From contig NZ_BDDE01000029.1 in the NCBI RefSeq assembly GCF_008327685.1, positions 62,001 to 126,000 on the forward strand: a stretch of 64,000 bases of DNA. The letters are read 5' to 3'. The position numbers and the translations under genes were made by a program. Each line of letters opens with the position of its first letter. Position 1 is the stretch's first letter. Under the pieces are notes generated by a model. That model saw only the letters and a program-made list of their open reading frames with translations, was not told the origin of the DNA and did not search any database. Shown here one piece after another: positions 43,481-51,083 of the stretch. This DNA comes from Actinomadura sp. K4S16 (GTDB taxonomy: Bacteria; Actinomycetota; Actinomycetes; Streptosporangiales; Streptosporangiaceae).

Positions 43481-44680
43481 CCCCGTGCGAGCCCTGGGGT
43501 GCCGCCCGCGCGGTGTAACTCTCGCCGGGCCGCGCTGTGCAGGACCGCGCAGTGCGACCTGTGCCGTGCAGGGCTGTGGCCTCTTGAGATCCGTGCGGGA
43601 CCGCGCTGGGCGGGGGCCGGGCCGTGCGGCGGGCGAGCAGGAGGTCCGGTTGAGCCCGCTCAGGCCGGACCGGTCGGTTGTCGTGGCCCATGTGCCACCG
43701 GGTAAGAAGCCGACCCGGCGGTCCGGAGGCACGGGCTTGAGGCCTTGGGCGGCGCTGGGCAGGCGCGTGGCCGGGACGGTCGTCAGAGCAGGGCGGGGGC
43801 CCAGGCGTTCGAAATGGTCGGCGGCCGAGGACAGGTCCGGAGTGAAGACCGTGACGCAGACGTGGTCGGCTCCCGCGTCCAGGTGCTCCTGGACCCTCTT
43901 GGCGATGGCGGTCTCATCGCCCCAGATGAAGCAGGCGTCGATGACCTCGTCAGAGCCGCCGCCGGAGAGCGCTTCGTCGCCGTATCCGAGCGACTTGAGG
44001 GAGCGGACGTAAGGGGAGCCCGGAATCGCCAACATCTGCGTCCCTCTTGCGATACCGCGTGCTTTCGCCGGGTCAGTCTCGAGGATGGCGCTCTGCATGG
44101 CGATGAGGAGCTTGTCGTCGCCGAGCCTCTCCCGGGCCTGCCGGGTGTGCTCGACGGGCATCGCAGCGGGGAGAGCGCCGTCCGCGCGGTCGCGGGCCAG
44201 TTCCTGCATCTTCGGCCCGAGGGCCGCGAGCAGCCGCGGGAAAGGCTTCTCGGGTACGGGCGCCGCGTCGACGGCCGCGTCCATGCCGTCGAGGTATTCG
44301 CGCATCCGGGTCAGCGGGCTTGTCCACTTCTGCCCGCTCTGCTCCACGATCGCGCCCATGCTGACGCCCACACCGAGCGCGAGGCGCCCCGGGTAGGCGT
44401 CGGCCAGGACCGACGCCGCACCCTGCATGGTGGCGGGATGCCGTGCCCACAGGTTCGCGACGGCCGAGCCGAGAACGATCCGCTCGGTCGCAGCCAGCAT
44501 CACGCTGAGCTGCGTGAACACCTCCCGCCCGCCGATCGCCTCGTTCACCCATATCGACCCGTAGCCCGCCCGCTCGACGCGCTGCGCCGCACGCCGCCAT
44601 TCGTCCGCCGGCGCGATGGGCGTCACGAGCCCGACGCCGATCCTGCCGAGCGCGGCGCGAGCCTCGTCCACCGCCGTCAT
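43346..44680 (-). CDS. LLM-class (F420-type) oxidoreductase with an anomalous C-terminal extension
   Basis: Residues about 1-295 form a luciferase-like TIM barrel of the F420 family: GRIGVGLVTPIAPADEWRRAAQRVE, YGSIWVNEAIGGREVFTQL, RIVLGSAVANLWARHPATMQGAA, LALGVGVSMGAIVEQSGQKW, DAGADHVCVTVFTPD. Relatives end near residue 300. Here the frame runs on for about 145 residues of low complexity and passes antisense into the response-regulator gene. A frameshift or lost stop near 43780 is likely, or the tail is real. ATG at 44680; a divergent TetR gene is 89 nt away and may control it. Confidence 0.8.
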   Translation of the reverse strand: MTAVDEARAALGRIGVGLVTPIAPADEWRRAAQRVERAGYGSIWVNEAIGGREVFTQLSVMLAATERIVLGSAVANLWARHPATMQGAASVLADAYPGRLALGVGVSMGAIVEQSGQKWTSPLTRMREYLDGMDAAVDAAPVPEKPFPRLLAALGPKMQELARDRADGALPAAMPVEHTRQARERLGDDKLLIAMQSAILETDPAKARGIARGTQMLAIPGSPYVRSLKSLGYGDEALSGGGSDEVIDACFIWGDETAIAKRVQEHLDAGADHVCVTVFTPDLSSAADHFERLGPRPALTTVPATRLPSAAQGLKPVPPDRRVGFLPGGTWATTTDRSGLSGLNRTSCSPAARPGPRPARSRTDLKRPQPCTAQVALRGPAQRGPARVTPRGRHPRARTGSAGADQAGFVGGYDQLGAVAGVEFGQQVADVGLHGGGAQVEVLG

Positions 44681-44769
44681 CGGTCCTCCTATAATCGGAA
44701 CGCTTAACCCGCTTAGGACGGTACCGGAACGTCCGCCCCGCTTGTCAACCCCGACGAAGGAGGTGCCGG

Positions 44770-45474
44770 GTGAGCGAACGCGCGCTGCGCGCCGACGCGC
44801 GCCGCAACCGCGAGCGCATCCTCCAGGCCGCGTTCGAGGCCTTCGCCGCGGACGGCCGCCTCGTCCCGCTCGACGACATCGCCCGCCGGGCCGGTGTCGG
44901 AGCAGGGACCGTCTACCGCCACTTTCCGACCAAGGAGGTCCTGTTCCAGGCGGTCGTCTCGGACCGCATCGAGCGGATCGTGGACGAGGCGCAGGCGCTC
45001 GTCCACGCAGATGATCCCGGAGAGGCCTTCTACGGCTTCCTGATGTGGGTCGTGGAGCGTGCGATGTTCAACCACGCCCTGTGCGACGCCTTGGCCGCGG
45101 ACCTGCGAACGCTGGACGTCCAAGGCATGGACGAGCAGTTCGCCTCGGCCCTGGGCGGTCTGCTGCGACGGGCGCAGGACGCGGGCGCGGTCCGCTCGGA
45201 CGTCGACGTCCACGATGTCCGCGCCCTCATGGTCGGCGCCATGCTGATGGAACGCCAGCGGCGCCCCGATGGCCGGCCCGGACGCATGACGGCGCTGGCG
45301 TGCGATGCTCTCCGTCCCGTAACGAAAGACGACGAAACGCTGCCCGAATCGCGTAACGAAAGGTACTGCGAGGTGTGCGGGAAGCCGCTCACCTCGGCGC
45401 CGACGGGACGCCCCGCCCGGTTCTGCGGCGCCGCCTGCCGCCAGAAGGCCCACCGCCGGAGGAAAACCGGTTGA
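44770..45474 (+). CDS. TetR-family regulator with C-terminal zinc ribbon
   Basis: 234 residues. The N-terminal HTH is RRNRERILQAAFEAFAADG, DIARRAGVGAGTVYRHFPTKE. A helical ligand domain follows. The last 40 residues add an unusual ribbon, CEVCGKPLTSAPTGRP then FCGAACRQKAHRRR, with four Cys positioned for zinc. GTG start with GAAGGAGG upstream. It probably represses the divergent oxidoreductase. The intergenic region contains CGCTTA twice, 9 nt apart, a possible half-site pair. Confidence 0.88.
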   Translation: MSERALRADARRNRERILQAAFEAFAADGRLVPLDDIARRAGVGAGTVYRHFPTKEVLFQAVVSDRIERIVDEAQALVHADDPGEAFYGFLMWVVERAMFNHALCDALAADLRTLDVQGMDEQFASALGGLLRRAQDAGAVRSDVDVHDVRALMVGAMLMERQRRPDGRPGRMTALACDALRPVTKDDETLPESRNERYCEVCGKPLTSAPTGRPARFCGAACRQKAHRRRKTG

Positions 45475-45508
45475 GCCGCAGCGAGCCCCGCGCCACCCTG
45501 GCGGGATC

Positions 45509-46099
45509 ATGCGCACACGCGAGATCCGTGCCTGCTACGACCGCGACTCGATCACCGTCTACCAGGCGTACGCCCCCGAGATCGGCGGTCCGGCGGCGAG
45601 GCAGGGCACGTTCGTCCCGCCGTTCTCCCGGCACCGCATGACCTGGATCAAGCCGTCCTTCCTGTGGCTCATGGCCCGCAGCAACTGGGCCCGCAAGCCC
45701 GGACAGGAGACGATCCTCGCGGTGCGGATCACCCGGGCGGGCTGGGAGGAGGCGCTGGGCCTCGCCGTCCCGACCGATCCCGACCGCCGCGTCTTCCGGA
45801 GCGCCGATGAATGGCCCCGCCGGTTCGCCAAGGCTATGGTGCACGTCCAATGGGACCCTGAACGCTCCCTTCACGGCCGGAAACTCGAAACGCGCAGCAT
45901 CCAGATAGGCCTCAGCCGCCACATCGTCGACCGCTACGTCGACGACTGGATCATCGGCATCGAGGACCGCACCCCGCTGGTCCGCAAGATCCACGGACTC
46001 CGCCAGGCCGGCCGGATCCCCCAGGCCAGAGCGCTCCTCCCCGAGGAACGCCCGTACCCGCTGGCGCCCGCCCTGGCCGAACGGCTGGGAGCGTCCTAG
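45509..46099 (+). CDS. DUF4291 family protein
   Basis: 196 residues matching DUF4291 (RACYDRDSITVYQAYAPEI, SRHRMTWIKPSFLWLMARSNW, VHVQWDPERSLHGRKLETRSIQIGL, WIIGIEDRTPLVRKIHGL). No biochemical role is established for the family. ATG at 45509, 34 nt after the TetR gene on the same strand. Confidence 0.88.
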   Translation: MRTREIRACYDRDSITVYQAYAPEIGGPAARQGTFVPPFSRHRMTWIKPSFLWLMARSNWARKPGQETILAVRITRAGWEEALGLAVPTDPDRRVFRSADEWPRRFAKAMVHVQWDPERSLHGRKLETRSIQIGLSRHIVDRYVDDWIIGIEDRTPLVRKIHGLRQAGRIPQARALLPEERPYPLAPALAERLGAS

Positions 46100-46241
46100 C
46101 AAGCGCGGCCTGGTCGAAACCGAACGCCCCCACCCGCCGGGCCAGGGTGACAACAGACCTCGTCACGACATGCGCCGCACCGCAGGCGTTCTCCTCGCTC
46201 ATCCAGGTGACGGGGAGGGGCCTGGTAGTCCATGACCCAAA

Positions 46242-46271
46242 CCCCCGCGGGTCTCCGGATGGCCGCGGGGG
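46242..46271. terminator. Bidirectional hairpin terminator
   Basis: CCCCCGCGG and CCGCGGGGG form a 9-bp GC stem with a 12-nt loop, just before the stop of the convergent hydrolase gene and 142 nt after DUF4291. It lacks a T-run, as is common in actinobacteria. Confidence 0.5.
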
Positions 46272-46275
46272 CCCG

Positions 46276-46959
46276 TCATCGCGTGCGGTAGGTCTCCAGG
46301 CGGTCGGCCAGTTCTCGGGGACGGCTCAGTGCGACGAGGTGCCCTCCGGGCATCTCGTCAACGGTGATGCCCAGCCGTTCGCCCACCACCCGCCGCTGGA
46401 AGTCCAGTGGAAAGAAGCGGTCGTCGCGTGCTTGCAGGAAGACGGTCGGAGTACTGGGCCACTTGTGGAGCGGCCACGGCTCTGTGAACGGGGTGGCCGA
46501 CTGCGGAGCCTCCTGCGACAGCGCCACCGCCTTCACTTCGTCCGGCACGTCGTGGAAGAAGTACTCTTCGGCGTCGAACTCGGCGGGCGGCGTCCGTCCA
46601 TCACGGACCGCCTGGTCGGACATCGCCTTCGCCTGCCCGGTGTTCTCCCACCATTCGCCGCCCGTCTCGCCTGGCGACGGGACCATGGCGTTGAGCAGCA
46701 CGAGCAGGTCGACCGGCAGCCTCTCGCAGACGAGCGGTGCCGTGAGGCCGCCCATCGACTGCGCCACCAGGATGAGGTCCCTGCGGTCGCCGATCGCCTC
46801 GAGCACGGTGTCGACGTACTCCGTCAGGCCCGCGGAGTCATCACCGGCGGGAAGGTCGACGGCCACGACGTCGTGTCCTCGCGCCCGCAGCTCTGGTACC
46901 AGCCGGTGCCAGTACCAGGCCTGGCCCCCCGCTCCGGGGATGAGTGTGTAGGTCGCCAT
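46276..46959 (-). CDS. Alpha/beta hydrolase
   Basis: 227 residues. The nucleophile elbow VAQSMGG carries the Ser, Asp lies in FLQARDDRFFP, and His in EMPGGHLVALSRP. The first strand reads YTLIPGAGGQAWYWHRLVPEL. The family includes esterases and methyl-ester hydrolases; the substrate is unknown. The ATG at 46959 has GGAGGA 8 nt upstream; the ATG at 46965 is too close to it. Confidence 0.87.
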   Translation of the reverse strand: MATYTLIPGAGGQAWYWHRLVPELRARGHDVVAVDLPAGDDSAGLTEYVDTVLEAIGDRRDLILVAQSMGGLTAPLVCERLPVDLLVLLNAMVPSPGETGGEWWENTGQAKAMSDQAVRDGRTPPAEFDAEEYFFHDVPDEVKAVALSQEAPQSATPFTEPWPLHKWPSTPTVFLQARDDRFFPLDFQRRVVGERLGITVDEMPGGHLVALSRPRELADRLETYRTR

Positions 46960-47108
46960 GGTCATCGTCCTCCGTAGTCCGACGACAGCGACGGTAGCGC
47001 CCCCCACGGACAATCAGGTCCAGAGCCAGGGGCGGGACGGTGCTTCCGTCGGCCGCCACGGCGTGTCGGGTTCGCTTCGAACGTGTGTTCGGACTACCTT
47101 GTCGTCTC

Positions 47109-47339
47109 GTGCTGATCGACGAACCGGTCTCGGCGGAGACCACGCCCACGGGCCGCCCCTCCCAGATCACCGGCCCCCGCGGCCGCTACCGCGTGCGCCG
47201 GGTCCTTGAGGAATGGCAGGCCCCGGGCCAGGCGAGGTTCTACCGCCTCCAGGTGGCGACACCGGACGGCCTCGCAATCGCCGAGGTCATCGCCCCCCAC
47301 CAGCCCGGCCCCTGGACCCTCCACCAGGTCTGGCCCTGA
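47109..47339 (+). CDS. DUF6504-like small protein
   Basis: 76 residues. The pattern PSQITGPRGRYRVRRVLEEWQ, ARFYRLQVATPDGLAIAEV with a C-terminal WTLHQVW matches a small actinobacterial family (DUF6504) of unknown function, sometimes beside DNA-repair polymerase genes. GTG at 47109 lies 8 nt after TACCTT with no ribosome site, so the mRNA may be leaderless; the frame is open upstream to 47040. Confidence 0.7.
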   Translation: MLIDEPVSAETTPTGRPSQITGPRGRYRVRRVLEEWQAPGQARFYRLQVATPDGLAIAEVIAPHQPGPWTLHQVWP

Positions 47340-47644
47340 CCCTCCCACCTGGTAAACGCCCGCCTCGGTCATGTCCGCTCGCGATGCGCAGGACGTGGCA
47401 GTCGTGCTTCGCCGCTGGGGCCCTGGATCTGTCGTCGTGGGACGTGCGGGAGGGGCTGGGGGTTGGCTGGGGTGCAGTGGCATGTCCGCTCCGATGCCCA
47501 GGGCCTCGCGACCGTCCCTTCGCCACTCCATCTCGGCTATGGGGAGGCGGGTGCCTCGCGCTGAGATGATCGACAGATCTTGATCGACCTTCTTGTACGG
47601 TGCGGGCCTTGGCGGGGCGTGCGCAGGAGGCCAGGATCGGCGCC

Positions 47645-48805
47645 ATGGACCTGCTGGAGACTCTGGTCGGCAAGGGATTGCGCCGTGAGCCGCTGTCCCG
47701 GGCCGAGGCGCTCGCGGTGCTGGAAACCTCCGATGACGAATTGCTCGACGTGGTGGCGGCCGCCGGCAAGGTACGGCGGCACTGGTTCGGGCGCCGGGTC
47801 AAGCTGAACTACCTGGTCAACCTGAAGTCGGGGCTCTGTCCTGAGGACTGCTCGTACTGCTCTCAACGGCTGGGGTCGGAGGCGGGCGTCCTGACCTACA
47901 CCTGGCTGAAGCCCGACGAGGCGGCCGCGGCGGCGGAAGCGGGCGTGGCCGGTGGCGCCAAACGCCTGTGCCTGGTGGCCAGTGGACGTGGCCCGACCGA
48001 CCGGGACGTGGAACGGGTCGCCGGCATCATCGACGCGATCAAAGAACGCGACGAGGATGTGGAGATCTGCGCCTGTCTTGGGCTGCTGTCCGGCGCGCAG
48101 GCCGGGCGGCTGCGAGAGGTCGGCGTCGACGCCTACAGCCACAATCTGAACACCGCCGAAGCCGCGTACGCGGACATCTGCACCACGCACGAGTTCGGCG
48201 ACCGGGTCGACACCGTCCGGCAGACCAAGGCGGCGGGCCTGTCGGCGTGCTCCGGGCTGATCGCCGGCATGGGGGAGGGCGACGCGGACCTGGTGGACGT
48301 GGTCTTCGCGCTGCGCGACCTGGACGTGGACTCGGTCCCGGTGAACTTCTTGATCCCGTTCGACGGGACGCCGATGGCCGAGAAATGGGCCCTCACCCCG
48401 CAGCGCTGCCTGCGGATCCTGGCGATGGTGCGTTTCGTCTGCCCGGACGTGGAGGTGCGTCTCGCCGGCGGGCGGGAGATCCATCTGCGAACGCTCCAGC
48501 CCCTGGCGCTGCACGTGGTCAACTCGATCTTCCTGGGCGACTACCTGACCAGCGAGGGGCAGGCCGGCAAGGCGGACCTCGACATGATCGCCGACGCGGG
48601 CTTCGAGGTGGAAGGTGCGGCTACCGCCACACTTCCCGAACACCGAAGGCGATCGAAGGCCCCCGTGTCCGATGCCGCACCCGATCGGGAGGACATCGGC
48701 GACGACGGCGACGCTCGCCCCGCGCAGCTCCCAGGGCCTGCCCGAACCGACCTGGTCGCGGTACGCCGCCGAGGAGCAGGCACCAACCTGCCCCCCAACG
48801 CCTGA
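47645..48805 (+). CDS. bioB: Biotin synthase
   Basis: 386 residues. The radical-SAM cluster motif CPEDCSYC (CxxxCxxC) coordinates the 4Fe-4S; auxiliary-cluster Cys are in ICACLGLL and SACSGLIAGMGE. VPVNFLIPFDGTP, VRLAGGREIHL and SIFLGDYLTSEGQ are diagnostic. It inserts sulfur into dethiobiotin, the last step of biotin synthesis. The core ends near residue 335; about 50 more residues of low-complexity tail (SKAPVSDAAPDREDIG and on) are unusual. No other bio genes are adjacent. The ATG at 47645 is favoured. Confidence 0.95.
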   Translation: MDLLETLVGKGLRREPLSRAEALAVLETSDDELLDVVAAAGKVRRHWFGRRVKLNYLVNLKSGLCPEDCSYCSQRLGSEAGVLTYTWLKPDEAAAAAEAGVAGGAKRLCLVASGRGPTDRDVERVAGIIDAIKERDEDVEICACLGLLSGAQAGRLREVGVDAYSHNLNTAEAAYADICTTHEFGDRVDTVRQTKAAGLSACSGLIAGMGEGDADLVDVVFALRDLDVDSVPVNFLIPFDGTPMAEKWALTPQRCLRILAMVRFVCPDVEVRLAGGREIHLRTLQPLALHVVNSIFLGDYLTSEGQAGKADLDMIADAGFEVEGAATATLPEHRRRSKAPVSDAAPDREDIGDDGDARPAQLPGPARTDLVAVRRRGAGTNLPPNA

Positions 48806-48975
48806 CCCGCGCGACCTACCCCCGGCGCTGCCCGAACATCACCCCCGTCGATCTCACCCCAGCCCTTCTGGCCCCGCATTCACCCCGGCCGCCGTCGCAC
48901 GGGTCGCCTGCACCAGAGAGCCCTCACGCGCGGCGGCGCCTGCACCAGGGGGCGCTCACAAGCGGGGCACCTTCA

Positions 48976-49370
48976 GAAGCGGGCGGGCGCTCGCATTAGC
49001 GGGCGCCTCCGGAGGTGGGCGGCGGGGGCATGGGTGGGGGCCTGCAGGGGTGGGCGGGCGGCCGTACGGGGCCCCCACAGGTGGGTGGCGGTTGTACGGG
49101 TGGATCACCTCACGAGGCGGGCGGGCACTCGCGTGAGCGGGCTTTTTGGAGGTGGGCGGCGGTGGCATGGGTGGGGCATCTGCAGAGGTTCGCGGGCGGT
49201 TGTACGGGCGGGGCGCCTCTGGAGGCGGGGGCGTTTCGCGGGCGAGTCGTCTTCATTGGTGGGGGCGGTCGCACGGGCGCGCCTTCATCCATGTGGGGCC
49301 GGCATCCATAGGCGAGGTGTCTCCATGGGCGGGACGCATTCGAGGAGGCGCCTCCTAAGGGGGCGTGGCT
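48976..49370. repeat. Degenerate G-rich tandem repeat between bioB and the MazG-like gene
   Basis: A block beginning GAAGCGGGCGGGCGCTCGC at 48976 recurs in diverged form from 49114 (GAGGCGGGCGGGCACTCGC), period 138 nt. Both contain GGAGGTGGGCGGCGG and GCATGGGTGGGG followed by TGTACGGG-like sub-repeats, and shorter pieces continue to 49370. The + strand is strongly purine-rich. Frames across it give Gly/Arg/Trp-rich strings and are not convincing genes. Confidence 0.75.
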
Positions 49371-50019
49371 AGTGGGGGAGGCGGAGGACGAGGCGTTTGG
49401 AGAAGGCTCCTCGTTCTGCGGCCTTGGCGGCGCGCTGGTCTTCCAATTGGTCGGGGGTGAGGCCGTGGAGGGAGGCGAGTGCGTGGAGTACCTCCAGAAG
49501 GTCGGCGAGCTCCGTGGGGTCGCTGGTCGCGACGTACTCGCTGGCCTCCTCGTAGAGCTTGGCGCGTAGCAGGGACGCTTGCTCGTGATGGGCCGCGATC
49601 CGTGTCTCCGGGGTCCGGCCCGCTTCCCGGATGATGTCGGGTATCCGATCGCGGACGAGCTTCTCGGCCCGGACATTCTCCTTGGTCTGGTGCACCGTGC
49701 CGCCGTGGCGCCTGTCCAGGGACTGGATCCACTGGACGGCGACCGCCGCAGTCTGGACCAGTTCGTTACGGAGGCTTTCCGGGGCGGACTCGGCCAGCGC
49801 TTCGAAGAACTCCTCGGCGAGGATGTGACGCCATGTCAGCTCCCCACGCGCTCCTGCCGCAACGCATTCCTGCTTCGCCTCCTCAGCTCGTGCGGTGAAG
49901 CCCGGGCCGGTGCCGTCCGGGAACTCCTGGACGCCCCACGTCCGGTCCTGGGCTTCGCGTTCGGCCGCCAAATCCGCCAGCGCTCTCGCGAGCGACCCTG
50001 GTGCCTGCTCGTTCTCCAT
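49369..50019 (-). CDS. Two-domain MazG-like/phosphoribosyl-ATP pyrophosphohydrolase-type protein
   Basis: 216 residues. The C-terminal 100 residues (EKLVRDRIPDIIREAG, LYEEASEYVATSDPTELADLLEVLHAL) match all-alpha NTP pyrophosphohydrolase relatives, with the metal-binding EEASE and DLLE acid clusters. The N-terminal half (ELTWRHILAEEFFEALAE, LRNELVQTAAVAVQWIQSLDRR) resembles a second all-alpha NTP-PPase unit. House-cleaning of nucleotides is the likely function. ATG at 50019, with an alternative GTG at 50037. Confidence 0.72.
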   Translation of the reverse strand: MENEQAPGSLARALADLAAEREAQDRTWGVQEFPDGTGPGFTARAEEAKQECVAAGARGELTWRHILAEEFFEALAESAPESLRNELVQTAAVAVQWIQSLDRRHGGTVHQTKENVRAEKLVRDRIPDIIREAGRTPETRIAAHHEQASLLRAKLYEEASEYVATSDPTELADLLEVLHALASLHGLTPDQLEDQRAAKAAERGAFSKRLVLRLPH

Positions 50020-50029
50020 GCCGGCGACG

Positions 50030-50944
50030 TTAGCCACTCGGATGGCTCGCCATGGCGTGGTCCGGCTCGCAGCTGAGCAGTTCGTGCAGGACGGGCGGGA
50101 GTTCGTCCCATAGCCACTCGTTCAATGTGCCGGGAAAGTCCGCGGGCGGACGTATGGCCAGGCGGCGGGGCGTCACCTCGATGAGGCGCACCGCGATGGG
50201 TCCGTCGTCCCACAGGGGGTCGCGGTTTCCCCAGAACGCGGAGAAGTCGGCGCTCGTCAGCAGCAGTTCCGCGGGCAGGGTGTGCTCGCCCGGGTGCCTG
50301 CCGAGGGGCAGCAGCCGCTGGGCGGTCGTGCGGAGTACGTTGAGCGCTGCCAGGTCGTGCGGGCAGGCGACGCCGGTGATCTGGAGTTCGGGCAGTCCGA
50401 ACCGGCCCAACCCCCGTGTCGTGAGGTGGACGCAGGCGCAGCCGTCGATGTCCTCCTCGTCGGCGGTGCAGCGGCCGGAGTTCCGGTAGGGCGGCAGGGT
50501 GGTGCCCAGCCAGTCGTCGGCGAGGGCGAAATCTTCGAATCTCCCGAAGGGGATGACGGGCAGGACTTGGCGCGAGGCGACGTCCACGGGCACGCCGCAG
50601 AGCGATTCGGCGATCGCCTTCGTCGCGGCGCGGGCGAGGTGCGGCCCTAACGGCAGGTCACCGGCCGGCAGGACCGAGGTGACGGCGATGTGCGTCGTCG
50701 CTCGGCGCAGCCGTTCGACGTCGTCGGCGTCCGCACCGGTGACGCCGGAGAGGTCCCACGGGGAGGCGGCGGCGGGGTGGCAGGCGAGCGCGAGGCGGGG
50801 CGAGGCGAGCCGTTCCGACACCGCCGCCGCGAAGGAGCCGGAGAACCTCCGGAGGATCGCCGCCGACAGGTCGCCGGGGTTCCTGTCGGTCGCGACGACG
50901 AAATCGGCGGTCGTCTCTTCGGGGACCGTGATGGTGACGCGCAT
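50030..50944 (-). CDS. Unknown protein, paralog of 61658-62608
   Basis: 304 residues, not recognised. It shares a conserved core with the 61658 protein: GRCTA...GCACVHL, TRGLGRFGLPELQIT, VACPHDLAALNVLRTTA, with four invariant Cys that could bind metal, and the end GTLNEWLWDELPP. The N-terminus starts with a strand-rich MRVTITVPEETT. No signal peptide or membrane helix. ATG at 50944 with GAGGAGG upstream. The 22-nt motif at 51016-51037 lies 71 nt upstream of the start. Confidence 0.78.
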   Translation of the reverse strand: MRVTITVPEETTADFVVATDRNPGDLSAAILRRFSGSFAAAVSERLASPRLALACHPAAASPWDLSGVTGADADDVERLRRATTHIAVTSVLPAGDLPLGPHLARAATKAIAESLCGVPVDVASRQVLPVIPFGRFEDFALADDWLGTTLPPYRNSGRCTADEEDIDGCACVHLTTRGLGRFGLPELQITGVACPHDLAALNVLRTTAQRLLPLGRHPGEHTLPAELLLTSADFSAFWGNRDPLWDDGPIAVRLIEVTPRRLAIRPPADFPGTLNEWLWDELPPVLHELLSCEPDHAMASHPSG

Positions 50945-51015
50945 TGCAGCCTCCTCGGGGCCGTTGGACCGGCGTGCGAGATTCAGCTTCGAGGAGGCCG
51001 CCGGACGGAACGAGG

Positions 51016-51037
51016 AGAACGAGATTCTGTGGATAAC
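51016..51037. promoter_or_regulatory. Conserved 22-nt motif, copy A (dyad plus DnaA-box-like)
   Basis: AGAAC-GAG-ATTCT followed by GTGGATAAC. The complement of TGTGGATAA is TTATCCACA, a canonical DnaA box. 71 nt upstream of the start at 50944 and in the same orientation relative to the gene as copies B and C. Confidence 0.7.
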
Positions 51038-51083
51038 GCGCGCCGACGTCCGCGCGGCACGTGCGGGCTCCTCCGCTCCGAGG

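Noticed and set aside
49015..49311. 98-codon Gly-rich frame in the repeat after bioB
   Set aside because: Codon usage follows the repeat, there is no ribosome site, and several frames are equally open.
51016..51037. Chromosomal replication origin, because of the DnaA-box-like motif
   Set aside because: Only single boxes at three distant sites; no box cluster and no dnaA, dnaN or gyrase genes nearby.
51016..51037. LexA (SOS) box
   Set aside because: The dyad spacer is 3 nt, while the actinobacterial LexA site GAAC-N4-GTTC has 4, and the downstream genes are not known SOS genes.
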